From Desulfofustis sp. (GTDB lineage: Bacteria; Desulfobacterota; Desulfobulbia; Desulfobulbales; Desulfocapsaceae), in NCBI GenBank assembly GCA_022340565.1, contig JAJDNR010000175.1, forward strand, positions 1 to 59,545: a DNA stretch of 59,545 nt, given 5' to 3'. Below are positions 20,919-30,959 of this stretch, piece after piece. Below the pieces are notes generated by a model, which was given only the letters and a program-made list of their open reading frames with translations, searched no databases and was not told the origin of the DNA. Positions within the stretch are counted from its first letter, which is position 1, and every line of letters starts with the position of its first letter. A program made the position numbers and the translations under genes.

Positions 20919-21344
20919 TTACAGAGCCCTCCCCAGAATTTTGCTGGCAATGGCGTTGGCGAAACCATCGAGATCGGCCTTGAGATTCGTTTCCGCCTCG
21001 CCGATCTGCTGCTTGATGTCCGCCAGCTGATTTTCCTTGAATTCGTCCACTTCCGCTTTTATCGACGCCATCTTCTCCTCGCCCGCGGCCTGGGCTTCCG
21101 CCCTGGCGGCATCAAGCGCCGCTTTGGCCTTGCCGGAGGCCTTGGACATCTTGGCATCCACTTCTTCCTGGCGGAGTCGGGCGTTCTGCTGGAATTTCGC
21201 TACATCATTCTGCATTCCCAGCATTTTTTCAGAACGCTCTTTGAGGATCTTCTTTACCGGCTGGTAAAGAACCTTGTTGAGCAGAAACATGAGAACGACC
21301 ATGTTTATGATCTGAATCACCATCGTGATGTCAATTGTGACCAT
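20919..21344 (-). CDS. atpF': Fo ATP synthase b' subunit
   Basis: A 141-residue b-type subunit forming a heterodimeric stator with the longer b subunit encoded next. An N-terminal helix (about 8-27, IQIINMVVLMFLLNKVLYQP) is followed by the conserved PVKKILKERSEK segment and a charged coiled coil. The start is ATG 21344, preceded by GGGAG; the frame stays open further upstream, but the extra residues do not resemble a b subunit. It is the first gene of this ATP synthase operon. Confidence 0.92.
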   Translation of the reverse strand: MVTIDITMVIQIINMVVLMFLLNKVLYQPVKKILKERSEKMLGMQNDVAKFQQNARLRQEEVDAKMSKASGKAKAALDAARAEAQAAGEEKMASIKAEVDEFKENQLADIKQQIGEAETNLKADLDGFANAIASKILGRAL

Positions 21345-21479
21345 GTTGTTTTGCTCCCGATTAGCAGAAATAAAAAAACAATCATCCCTGAAGGAATGAA
21401 TACCGTGCGCGCAACTGTATGAAATTAAGCAGATGGCCGTTATCAGTAAAAATGAATGGCCATTCACAACAGCTCAAAA

Positions 21480-21508
21480 TCTTTACTGCAAATATTCGGT
21501 GGTGTCAA
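21480..21508 (-). promoter_or_regulatory. candidate sigma70 promoter of the atpF'FHAGDC operon
   Basis: A perfect TTGACA on the minus strand (21503-21508) is followed by 17 bases and TAAAGA (21480-21485). It lies about 130 bp upstream of the atpF' ATG and just downstream of the alaS terminator, as expected for the start of a new transcription unit. The -10 box is weak. Confidence 0.5.
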
Positions 21509-21581
21509 CTACTTTATCATCGATGAAAATCCCCAATATCAGACATTTCTGCGCCCATTCGGGAGCCCCGACAAGGGGCAT

Positions 21582-21611
21582 AAAAAAACCGGGCGCAAGG
21601 CCCGGTTTTTT
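21582..21611 (-). terminator. intrinsic terminator after alaS
   Basis: Stem CCGGGC (21589-21594) pairs with GCCCGG (21600-21605) around a five-base loop. It is flanked by seven As on one side (21582-21588) and six Ts on the other (21606-21611), so it could work in both directions. On the minus strand it follows the alaS stop by about 30 bases. Confidence 0.85.
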
Positions 21612-21638
21612 GATCTGATCGTTCCTCCCCGAACCTGT

Positions 21639-24281
21639 TTACTGCACCGCCCTGACAATGTCCGGAACCGCTGAAATCGCTTCCCCGACTTTATCGAACA
21701 GCGGCCCTCCGGCCTGGGCCATGTCGGGTCTGCCGCCGCCCTTGCCGCCAACGATCGCCGCCACCTTGTTGACGAGATCTCCCGCTTTGTAGGTATCGGT
21801 CAGATCTTTCGAGACGATGACCAGCAGCGCTGCTTTGTTATTGATCGAACCGCCGAGCACCGCGATACCGCTGCCCATCCGGTCGCGGACCTTGTCGCCG
21901 ACCTCGCGCAGCGTTTTCGGGCTGTCGAGTGTGATTTCGGCCGCCACCACCCTAACCCCGTTGACCTCGACACTGCTGTTGAAAATCGTGTCGAGCCCGG
22001 AACTGGCGAGCTGCGTCGACAGGGCTGCAACCTGCTTCTCGAGTTTTTTCTGGGATTCCAGCAGGCTGTCGACTTTTGCAACGATGTCGGCGGGGGTCGC
22101 ATTGAGCCTGCCGCCGATGGTCCCCTCTCTCCGGGCCATCTCCTGCACCAGCGCAACGGCCCCGGATCCGGTGACCGCCTCGATACGGCGCACGCCTGCG
22201 GCGATACCGCTCTCACTGACTATCTTCATGAGGCCGATATTGCCGGTTGCGCCGACATGGGTCCCGCCGCAGAGTTCCTTGCTGACCGGATCGATCGACA
22301 CGACCCGGACCGACTCGCCATACTTTTCTCCAAACAGCGCCATGGCCCCTTCACCGAAGGCCTCCTCGCGATCGACGATCTTCACGTGGACCGGCAGGTT
22401 CTGTCTGATCTGGTCATTGACCCTCGTCTCGATGTCGGTAATTTCGCCGGGATCGAGCGCTGAAAAGTGGGTGAAGTCGAAGCGCAGCCGATCGGGACTG
22501 ACCAGCGATCCCGCCTGCTTTACATGATCGCCGAGCACTTTTCTGAGTGCTGCGTGAAGCAGGTGCGTGGCGCTGTGATTGGCTTCCGTGTCGGCACGAT
22601 TTCGCGCGTTGACGGCAAGCTCGACCCGGCTGCCGCTGCTCAGTACTCCCTCCACCACCCTGACATGGTGCAGGATGAAGCCTTCCGCCTCGGAACTGGT
22701 GTCGAATATTTCACCGCTGCCGCCATCCCAGGCCACCCGGCCGGTGTCGCCGACCTGGCCGCCCGATTCGGCATAAAACGGGGTTCTGTCGGCACAAAAC
22801 CTCCCCTTTCTCCCGCTGGCTAGCTCGGTAACGAGGAGCCCCTGTTCGTCGAGCAAGCCGGTAACCACGGCTGTTTCAACAATGGAATCGTAGCCGCAGA
22901 ATTCACTGCGCAGGCCCGACTCGATGAGTTCCTTGAGTCCCGCTGTCCTGAGCTGCAGGCCTTCCTCCTTGCGCGACGCCCTGGACTTGCTGCGCTGCTG
23001 CTCCATCGCCTCCCTGAAACCGGCATCGTCGAAGTCGATGCCGTGCTCGAGGGAGATGTCCCGCACGATGTCCACCGGAAAGCCGAAGGTATCGTAGAGT
23101 TTGAAAATGAACGAGCCGCTGATCAGCGGCCGGGCCTGGGTCTTCTGACGGTGAATCTCCTGATCGAGCATCGCCAGCCCGTGCTCCAGCGTCTCCCCGA
23201 ACCGCTGCTCCTCGTTGTTCACCACCTTCGCAAGCAGATCAGCGGTATCGGCCAGACGCGGATAGGCGCCGATCATCGACTCGACCACCGCGGCGCACGC
23301 CTGATGCAGGAACGGACCGGTCAGGCCGAGGTTGCGGCCGAAACGGATGGCCCGCCGCATGACCCGCCTCAGCACGTACCCCCGTCCCTCGTTGGAGGGC
23401 AGCACCCCGTCGGCCACCAGAAAACAGGTGGCGCGAACATGGTCGGCGATCACTCGCATCGCCGTGTCGTCGCTGCCGCCGGTACCGTAAGCTCTGCCGG
23501 ACAGCTGCTGCAGGCGGCTGATAACCGGGCGGAACAGGTCGGAGTCATAGTTGTTGTATTTGCCCTGCATCACCGCCGCCACCCGCTCCAACCCCATGCC
23601 GGTGTCGATACTCGGTTTCGGCAGCGGCTCCATGGTGCCGTCGGCAAAGCGGTTGAACTGCATGAACACCAGATTCCACAGCTCCAGAAACCGGTCGCAG
23701 TCGCAGCCGAGTTCACAGTCCGGTCTGCCGCAGCCGGCAGCGACACCCTGGTCGATATGGATCTCCGAACAGGGTCCGCAGGGCCCGGTGTCCCCCATCG
23801 CCCAGAAGTTGTCCTTTTCACCGAAACGCACGATGCGGCCCTTCGGCAGGGTTTCGATCCGCGACCACAGTTCCTCAGCCTCATCGTCGTCTTCGTAGAT
23901 GGACACCCAGAGCTGCTGCGGATCGAGACCGAGTTCTCCGGTCAGGAACTCCCAGGCAAAATCGATCGCCTCTTTCTTGAAGTAATCTCCAAAGGAAAAA
24001 TTGCCGAGCATCTCGAAAAAGGTATGATGCCTCGCCGTATAGCCGACGTTTTCCAGATCATTGTGCTTGCCGCCGGCCCGCATGCAGCACTGGCTGGTCA
24101 CCGCCCGCGTGTAATCCCGCTTATCCTCACCCATGAAAACGGTTTTGAACTGGACCATGCCTGCATTGGTGAAAAGCAGGGTCGGGTCATCCTGGGGCAC
24201 CAGCGAAGAACTCTCCACTTCGGTATGCCCTCTGCGCTTGAAATATTCCAGAAACCTGGTTCGAATCTCGTTACCCGTCAT
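21639..24281 (-). CDS. alaS: alanyl-tRNA synthetase
   Basis: An 880-residue AlaRS (E. coli 876) that charges tRNA-Ala. The class II catalytic core opens with RTRFLEYFKRRGHTEVESSSLVP. The editing domain has zinc-binding NHSATHLLHAALR and CGGTH. The C-terminal C-Ala/DHHA1 domain ends GGKGGGRPDMAQAGG. The start ATG 24281 is preferred: GGAAG lies six bases upstream, whereas the upstream ATG at 24287 directly abuts it. It reads toward the atp operon but is separated from it by a strong terminator. Confidence 0.97.
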   Translation of the reverse strand: MTGNEIRTRFLEYFKRRGHTEVESSSLVPQDDPTLLFTNAGMVQFKTVFMGEDKRDYTRAVTSQCCMRAGGKHNDLENVGYTARHHTFFEMLGNFSFGDYFKKEAIDFAWEFLTGELGLDPQQLWVSIYEDDDEAEELWSRIETLPKGRIVRFGEKDNFWAMGDTGPCGPCSEIHIDQGVAAGCGRPDCELGCDCDRFLELWNLVFMQFNRFADGTMEPLPKPSIDTGMGLERVAAVMQGKYNNYDSDLFRPVISRLQQLSGRAYGTGGSDDTAMRVIADHVRATCFLVADGVLPSNEGRGYVLRRVMRRAIRFGRNLGLTGPFLHQACAAVVESMIGAYPRLADTADLLAKVVNNEEQRFGETLEHGLAMLDQEIHRQKTQARPLISGSFIFKLYDTFGFPVDIVRDISLEHGIDFDDAGFREAMEQQRSKSRASRKEEGLQLRTAGLKELIESGLRSEFCGYDSIVETAVVTGLLDEQGLLVTELASGRKGRFCADRTPFYAESGGQVGDTGRVAWDGGSGEIFDTSSEAEGFILHHVRVVEGVLSSGSRVELAVNARNRADTEANHSATHLLHAALRKVLGDHVKQAGSLVSPDRLRFDFTHFSALDPGEITDIETRVNDQIRQNLPVHVKIVDREEAFGEGAMALFGEKYGESVRVVSIDPVSKELCGGTHVGATGNIGLMKIVSESGIAAGVRRIEAVTGSGAVALVQEMARREGTIGGRLNATPADIVAKVDSLLESQKKLEKQVAALSTQLASSGLDTIFNSSVEVNGVRVVAAEITLDSPKTLREVGDKVRDRMGSGIAVLGGSINNKAALLVIVSKDLTDTYKAGDLVNKVAAIVGGKGGGRPDMAQAGGPLFDKVGEAISAVPDIVRAVQ

Positions 24282-24512
24282 GTTCATCTTCCGATGGTTT
24301 GTGTTTGAGCATGGTTTATCGGCGCCGCTGTCGAGGCCCACCGTTTTCTCCGCATATCAGCCCAAACGTACAAAAAATAAGATTTTAGTAAACTATTTTG
24401 TCCTGCGGCCAGACAAAATTCCCCAGCTCCAGGAGACAGACTATAAGTTCAGTAAAAAAATTTTACATGAAGCAGCGGAGGATTTTTATGGCTCTGAGAA
24501 ATCGACGAGCCG

Positions 24513-25256
24513 TCACGCGATGCCGGTTTTCATCACCGTCCAGTCAATCTTCTTGCCGGCTTTGAACAGCTCGCTGATCGTATGAATGCCGACGGTGCCC
24601 AGCTTTTTGACCAGGAAAATAAACAGATAGGCTGTCTGCAGCGCATCCTCAAGGGCGTCGTGGGCCTCGAAGAACGGCAGATTCAGCTCGGCGCTCAGTC
24701 TCTGGAGGTTATACCCGTTCTCGTCCAGCCGGGAGGCCCCCTGATACGGGTAAAGCGGACTCCGCTTATATACCTGCGCCATCCGCATCGTATCCAGATT
24801 GGGATTGGCGATCGTCCCGCGGTAAAATTTGCGGGTGGCCCGGTTCAGGAAGGAGGTATCGATCCACACATAGTGCCCTACCAGCAGATCGGTCTCGATG
24901 AACCGAAGAAACAGCGGCAGGACCTCCTCCAGCGGAGGCGCAGCCTTGAGCTGCTCCGGCGTTATTCTGTGGATCAGGGTGGCCCTGGTATGCTCGAGAT
25001 TCCGCGGCCGTACATAATAATGAAAGGTTTCTCCGAGGTCGATGCGCATGTCTCTGATACGCACCGCCCCGATCGATATGATCTCGTCCTTTTTCTGGTT
25101 GAGCCCGGTCAGTTCGGTGTCGTACACCACATAGGAGTAGTCGACGAGCCGTCTGCTGCGATCGAGTTCTCTGAAGTAGCGGTTGTTGGCTGCGATCAGG
25201 TCGTCCGCCTGCCGCAGCCTGCTCAGCTTGTCGGATATCCAGCCCACCCGGGTCAA
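24513..25256 (-). CDS. DEDDh-family 3'-5' exonuclease (DnaQ/PolC-like)
   Basis: A 247-residue exonuclease with all DEDDh residues: D46 and E48 (VYDTELTG), D133 in GHYVWIDTSFL, and H199 with D204 (HDALEDALQTAY). The family removes 3' nucleotides from DNA or RNA; the target is unknown. The start is a TTG that overlaps the TGA of the upstream gene (TTGA). A GTG three codons later is the alternative. Its coupling to the CBS/DUF294 nucleotidyltransferase-like gene is a pairing seen in other proteobacteria. The 231-bp gap to alaS (24282-24512) is AT-rich on its left side and shows no gene. Confidence 0.88.
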   Translation of the reverse strand: MTRVGWISDKLSRLRQADDLIAANNRYFRELDRSRRLVDYSYVVYDTELTGLNQKKDEIISIGAVRIRDMRIDLGETFHYYVRPRNLEHTRATLIHRITPEQLKAAPPLEEVLPLFLRFIETDLLVGHYVWIDTSFLNRATRKFYRGTIANPNLDTMRMAQVYKRSPLYPYQGASRLDENGYNLQRLSAELNLPFFEAHDALEDALQTAYLFIFLVKKLGTVGIHTISELFKAGKKIDWTVMKTGIA

Positions 25257-27217
25257 AGCTCCTGAATTTCTTTTCTGAGCAACTGCTGCAGCGTGTCGAT
25301 AACCGAGAAACCGTCTTTGAGCATCCGCTTTTCGAGATCGGTGAGCTGATCCGGGTAAATGAAATCATCCGGTTCTTCTCCGTTTTCTATCTGACCGAGC
25401 TGATGGATCACCCGCAACTGCATCTGCAAATCGTATACTTCTATCATCTGGTTGTAGAAATCATCTGCCAGCTTCATCTTGATTCGAAGCCGTTTCAGGC
25501 GCGACAGTGTATTGGTCTGTCTGATACAGTATTTGAGGCTCATAACCCGCGCGAAATCAACGAACGGCGCTAGCCCCCGCCGCTTAATGTCGAGCCGGTC
25601 CCGCTGATCGCCGTTCTGTTCGACGACGAACTGCTGGAAAAATGACAGTGGTGCCGGAACCCTCAGGCAGCTGCGGGCCAGATTTTTCACAATGGTATTT
25701 TCACCGCTGCACATACCGACCACATGGTCACGCAGATCCATGGCGATCTGCTCGGTTCCGAAGCCGTTCCTGAAGTCAAAAAATATCGCCGAATTAAATT
25801 GTTCCTGCGGGTCTGCTTGGGTAATCCAGTGGCTGAACTGCTGCATCCACTCGGAGAGCGGCCGGCACCATTTGGGATTACTCGCCATCACGTTGTCCGG
25901 GCAGGAAGGATAACCGCACTTGACCAGATGGTGGGTAGCCAGTTCGCCGAAGGTGCTGAAATAGTCTATAACCTCCTGCCGCCGCCCCGGTTCCGGGTCC
26001 TGAAATACGATGCCGTTGTCCTGGTCGGTCTTGAAGGTCTGTTCGTGCCTGCCCTCGCTGCCGAACATGAGCCAGCTGTATTTGACCGGGGAGGGACCGA
26101 GCTGATAGTGCAGGAGGACCAGGATGCGGGCGAGGATCTTCTCGTTGATCAGCGCGATCATCCGCGAGATGTCCTCGGCTTTGGCGCCTTCGTTGATGAT
26201 GTTTCTGACCAGGCCGCTGACCTTCTCGGCAAGCATGTAGAGCCCGTCGAACTCTTTCTGTGAGGCGATCTCCTTGAAAAGATAGTAGGGCGAATTGCCC
26301 TGCTGCACCATGATGTCGTGACTGGTGATGACCCCGGTAACCCGGCCGCCCTGCTCTACCCCCAGGTGATGGATGGAGGTCGTCATCATTTTCAGCAGCA
26401 CGTCGAAACAGAGCATGTCGGACGGAATCGTCTTCAGGGGACTGCTCATGATCGACGCCACCGGCTCCCGGTAATCGCGGCCCTCGGCAATGACCTTTCT
26501 CCTGAAATCGGTGTCGGTGATGATGCCGATCATGGCTCCTGGATCCTCATCCATGTAGACCAGCAGGGAGCCGATGGACTGCCGGGCCATGATCGCCCCA
26601 CACTCCTGGATCGAGGTCGTCGCCGAGACCGAGTACAGCGGTTTGCTCAACTCCCCGGCCTTGGTGTTGAAGAGAAACAGTTCCTCGCTGTTCCTCCGCG
26701 CCAGTTTGTTCTTTCTCAATTCGGTGTAGGCGGTTGCTACGATATTGTCGGAGAAGATCTTCAGGTAGTAATGGGATACCGACGACACAGTGAGCACGAG
26801 ATTTTTGAAAATATCGCGCGGGATCAGATAGCAGAAGGTATCCTCGATGGTTTCGATGTTGAGGTTTGCCTTGGTGCCTCTGATGATTCCGAGCGCCCCG
26901 ATGTTGGCGCCGACCCCGCGGTAGTCCTTGAGAACGATATCGCCGTCATCGTCAGTGATGAAGGCCCGCACGCCGCCGCGCTGGATCAGGTAGAGATGGG
27001 TGATTTCGGTTTGGTTGTAGGTGAAAATTCTGGTGCCCTTGGGGAAAAAATCGATCTTGCAGTGGCGCGCCAGGCCGGCCAGGGTTTGTTCATCGAGTTC
27101 CTTGAACGGCATTGTGCTGCGCAGAAACGCCACAGCCACCTCGGGGGCGACCATATGCTCTCTGCCATTAATCGACGGGACCGCCGATCTGGTATGCTTG
27201 TCGTTGTGTTCAGCCAT
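25253..27217 (-). CDS. cNMP-binding/CBS/DUF294 nucleotidyltransferase-like signalling protein
   Basis: A 654-residue soluble protein with a cyclic-nucleotide-binding-like domain (about 38-145), a CBS pair (about 192-310), a nucleotidyltransferase-like DUF294 domain and a C-terminal helical DUF294_C domain (about 500-640). The nucleotidyltransferase signature is GSEGRHEQ (386-393) with D398 and D400 (DQD), so the metal-binding aspartates are kept. It resembles GlnD-type regulators, suggesting that cyclic nucleotide and adenylate signals control a nucleotidyl-transfer activity; the substrate is not known. It is coupled by a 4-base overlap to the DEDDh exonuclease. ATG 27217 has AGGA nine bases upstream. 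Confidence 0.88.
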   Translation of the reverse strand: MAEHNDKHTRSAVPSINGREHMVAPEVAVAFLRSTMPFKELDEQTLAGLARHCKIDFFPKGTRIFTYNQTEITHLYLIQRGGVRAFITDDDGDIVLKDYRGVGANIGALGIIRGTKANLNIETIEDTFCYLIPRDIFKNLVLTVSSVSHYYLKIFSDNIVATAYTELRKNKLARRNSEELFLFNTKAGELSKPLYSVSATTSIQECGAIMARQSIGSLLVYMDEDPGAMIGIITDTDFRRKVIAEGRDYREPVASIMSSPLKTIPSDMLCFDVLLKMMTTSIHHLGVEQGGRVTGVITSHDIMVQQGNSPYYLFKEIASQKEFDGLYMLAEKVSGLVRNIINEGAKAEDISRMIALINEKILARILVLLHYQLGPSPVKYSWLMFGSEGRHEQTFKTDQDNGIVFQDPEPGRRQEVIDYFSTFGELATHHLVKCGYPSCPDNVMASNPKWCRPLSEWMQQFSHWITQADPQEQFNSAIFFDFRNGFGTEQIAMDLRDHVVGMCSGENTIVKNLARSCLRVPAPLSFFQQFVVEQNGDQRDRLDIKRRGLAPFVDFARVMSLKYCIRQTNTLSRLKRLRIKMKLADDFYNQMIEVYDLQMQLRVIHQLGQIENGEEPDDFIYPDQLTDLEKRMLKDGFSVIDTLQQLLRKEIQEL

Positions 27218-27432
27218 GCCGATTATCCTGCCCTGACCCCCGTGTACCTCCCGGATAGTGTTTTTATATCACACTATTGCGATTGCAGGAAGCATAAGCG
27301 GGTTGCGAAGTGTTTTGGTTTGTCATATTGCAAACAAAAAGCAGATCTATGATGAAATTGTTCGGAGAAGGAAGCGGGGGCGAATTGATTGCGGCTGCGG
27401 GTACGGAATATAGTCCTTACCCTTGCTGAATC

Positions 27433-27735
27433 TGCCGATATAGCTGGTAAATGGGGGATGGGTTGAAACTCTTCCCAGCAATCGCATTTAGGGGAGAGAT
27501 GGCAGAAGCGAACCCGGGTGGCGGCAGTGGGGCCGTGTTTCAGACTGCATCGCGGAGGCCAGCCGGGGCGGTGAACATGCGTTGCTACGGGCCGGAGGCG
27601 TAGGCAGCGAAGCTGCCGTATCCCGGAGCAATGTTCACCGTCGCGGCGAACAGGCCGGAGAGCCGCAGGCTGAAATACGGCGCCGCTGCGTTTCCCGGAT
27701 CTGAGTCGGATATCTACCTATCGGATAATAAGCCG
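27433..27735. repeat. second repeat module, copy B, flanking the hairpin module
   Basis: The left arm (27433-27480, GCCGATATAGCTGGTA...CTTCCC) resembles the reverse strand of 14870-14919. The right arm CTGCGTTTCCCGGATC (27686-27701) is the exact reverse complement of 14805-14820. GATAATAAGCCG (27724-27735) repeats 14931-14942. In this copy the arms enclose the hairpin module; in copy A they lie to one side of it. Confidence 0.5.
27497..27663. repeat. structured intergenic repeat, copy B (hairpin module)
   Basis: Conserved blocks shared with copy A: AGATGGCAGAAGC (27497-27509), CATCGCGGAGGCC (27548-27560, identical) and CGGCGAACAGGCCGGAGAGC (27644-27663). Between them an inverted repeat pairs CGGTGAACAT plus TTGCT (27569-27586, with a 3-base bulge) with AGCAATGTTCACCG (27627-27640). 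A nested hairpin GGCAGC-gaa-GCTGCC (27603-27617) sits at its centre. Stem sequences differ completely from copy A while the layout is the same. Confidence 0.65.
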
Positions 27736-27762
27736 TGCCCTGCAGGAAATTCCCGTCAATGA

Positions 27763-29760
<1,998 letters not shown>

Positions 29761-29976
29761 AACGGCTCCACAGGCGGCAGAGTAACGGTTTCTTCAAGCA
29801 GATGGGTCGGTCGACAAGCCTGATTTGGCATTGCCTTGCACAACAGTTGTCAGTATAGCGTATGCCTCAAAAACCTCAATCAAATACCCGGATCCTTGCG
29901 CCAATGGCACCGGCCGAGCTCAGCCAGTTGGAATATAATATCGGCCGCCTATGAAAAAGGTCTTTACAATTTTTAT

Positions 29977-30005
29977 TTGACAATTAAATTAAACACTGAA
30001 ATATC
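29977..30005 (+). promoter_or_regulatory. candidate promoter for the arsR-family gene
   Basis: TTGACA (29977-29982) with a 17-base spacer and AATATC (30000-30005) in a strongly AT-rich stretch, 22 bases before the ATG at 30028. Autoregulation is common for this family, so an operator may overlap it, but no convincing palindrome is visible. The rest of the 267-bp acs-arsR spacer shows no gene. Confidence 0.4.
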
Positions 30006-30027
30006 AGAAAGAAAATCCAGGAGCCCC

Positions 30028-30330
30028 ATGCAGAGCGACATGAAAGACGAACAGATCGATGTGATATCGAAGCTGCTGAAATCGATGTCCCATCCGATCA
30101 GGCTGAAAATTCTCTGTTTGCTTCAGGAACAGGAAATGTCTGTCGGAGACCTTCGCGAACAGGTGAAAACCACCAACGCAAACGTCTCGCAACATCTCAA
30201 CATTCTCAGAAGTCAAGGAATCATCGACTTCAGAAAAGACGCAAACTTCATTTACAACCGGATTACCGATCAGCGCATCCTGGAACTCATCCAGAAGATG
30301 CGCCACCTCTTCTGCCCCGAGTCACCGTAA
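30028..30330 (+). CDS. ArsR-family repressor, BigR/SqrR-like (persulfide-sensor type)
   Basis: A 100-residue winged-helix repressor. The DNA-recognition region is TTNANVSQHLNILRSQGI. The metal-sensing ELCVCDL motif of arsenic sensors is absent: the same position reads EMSVGDL. Instead there are cysteines at 30 (ILCLL) and 96 (LFCPES), 66 residues apart, the spacing of the dithiol that forms a polysulfide bridge in BigR and SqrR. The function as a sulfide/persulfide-responsive repressor is inferred from this. The start ATG 30028 has AGGAG just upstream; the frame from 29836 adds 64 residues without homology. The next gene, a YgaP-like membrane protein, supports a sulfur role. Confidence 0.85.
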   Translation: MQSDMKDEQIDVISKLLKSMSHPIRLKILCLLQEQEMSVGDLREQVKTTNANVSQHLNILRSQGIIDFRKDANFIYNRITDQRILELIQKMRHLFCPESP

Positions 30331-30367
30331 CCCGGCACCCCCCCAAAATGACAATGTGGAGTCAGCG

Positions 30368-30580
30368 ATGATCATCACCGATTGGATTCACGTAATGGCT
30401 GGTTTATTCATTCTGCTGAGCCTCGCCCTCGGTGTCGAGGTAAGCCCCATGTTCCACAGTAAATACTGGCTCCTCTTTACCGCGTTCGTGGGGCTCAATC
30501 TCTTTCAGTTCGGGTTCTCCAAATTCTGCCCGATGGGCCTCATTCTCAAAGCCCTGGGCGTGCCGGAAAAGCGGTCCTGA
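30368..30580 (+). CDS. DUF2892 (YgaP-like) inner membrane protein
   Basis: A 70-residue protein with two membrane helices (about 8-25 and 32-50) and the family ending FSKFCPMGLILKALGV. It matches the transmembrane part of YgaP, which in E. coli is fused to a rhodanese and controlled by the ArsR-family protein YgaV. Here the rhodanese is missing. ATG 30368 has GGAG seven bases upstream; a GTG at 30356 is possible. It follows the ArsR-family gene by 37 bp and is likely its target. Confidence 0.85.
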   Translation: MIITDWIHVMAGLFILLSLALGVEVSPMFHSKYWLLFTAFVGLNLFQFGFSKFCPMGLILKALGVPEKRS

Positions 30581-30587
30581 TTACACC

Positions 30588-30610
30588 ACAACCGGGGATC
30601 AACCGGTTGT
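30588..30610. terminator. hairpin between convergent genes, possible bidirectional terminator
   Basis: ACAACCGG (30588-30595) pairs with CCGGTTGT (30603-30610) around a seven-base loop, between the stops of the convergent DUF2892 gene and the small SAP-like gene. There is no long T-run, so it may be a weak terminator or only an mRNA 3' stem. Confidence 0.4.
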
Positions 30611-30828
30611 CAGTCTTTCATCTCTGCACCGCAGGAAAGCTGCCAGCAGCAGCTGAGCTGACCGCAGGTCTCCTTCCTGCGAAAGCAGACCTCGTTTCCT
30701 TCACGCTCCTGGATGGCCTGAATGAGAGGTTCCATCTTCATATTCCTGGGGTCGATGTCGAGATCCTGAGCCTTGGTCCGTGCCAGCGCAAACAGTTGGA
30801 TACCTTTAAGAAATTGTTCCTGCTTCAT
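30610..30828 (-). CDS. small SAP/Rho-N-like protein with cysteine cluster
   Basis: A 72-residue protein. The central part (AQDLDIDPRNMKMEPLIQAIQEREGN) resembles the helix-extended-loop-helix SAP/Rho N-terminal nucleic-acid-binding fold, and the tail carries a group of cysteines (CFRRKETCGQLSCCWQLSC). I recognise this pattern from small conserved proteins of deltaproteobacteria, where a C...C..C...C cluster follows the IQ..EGN motif; its function is unknown. The ATG is preceded by GAGGT. It lies 131 bp downstream of the dikinase-like gene on the same strand; that spacer contains a CACCC/GGGTG hairpin without a T-run. Confidence 0.7.
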   Translation of the reverse strand: MKQEQFLKGIQLFALARTKAQDLDIDPRNMKMEPLIQAIQEREGNEVCFRRKETCGQLSCCWQLSCGAEMKD

Positions 30829-30959
30829 TGTTTTACCTCTTTCTTTCTGCAGCTATATGGATAAGATAGTCAGATTCTGTTGAACATCGTTTTGTCCAGT
30901 CAGAATAGCCGTTGATACGCGGTGCCACCCCGTCGCCGGGTGAGAATCTGCCGGGTCGA

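Larger units (their letters stand above)
27218..27762. other. 545-bp intergenic region with repeat copy B
   Basis: The segment between the DUF294 gene start and the acs stop contains no gene. The right part (27433-27735) is occupied by structured repeat modules, described in the next two entries. The AT-rich stretch 27255-27360 lies upstream of the DUF294 gene and probably carries its promoter, but I see no clear box pair. Confidence 0.55.

Noticed and set aside
24240-24275. A tRNA T-loop-like string (GGTTCGAATC) on the plus strand
   Set aside because: It lies inside the conserved N-terminal coding part of alaS and no acceptor stem, D-arm or anticodon arm can be formed around it.
29836-30027. 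N-terminal extension of the ArsR-family gene
   Set aside because: The extra 64 residues are unrelated to ArsR proteins, and AGGAG directs the ATG at 30028.
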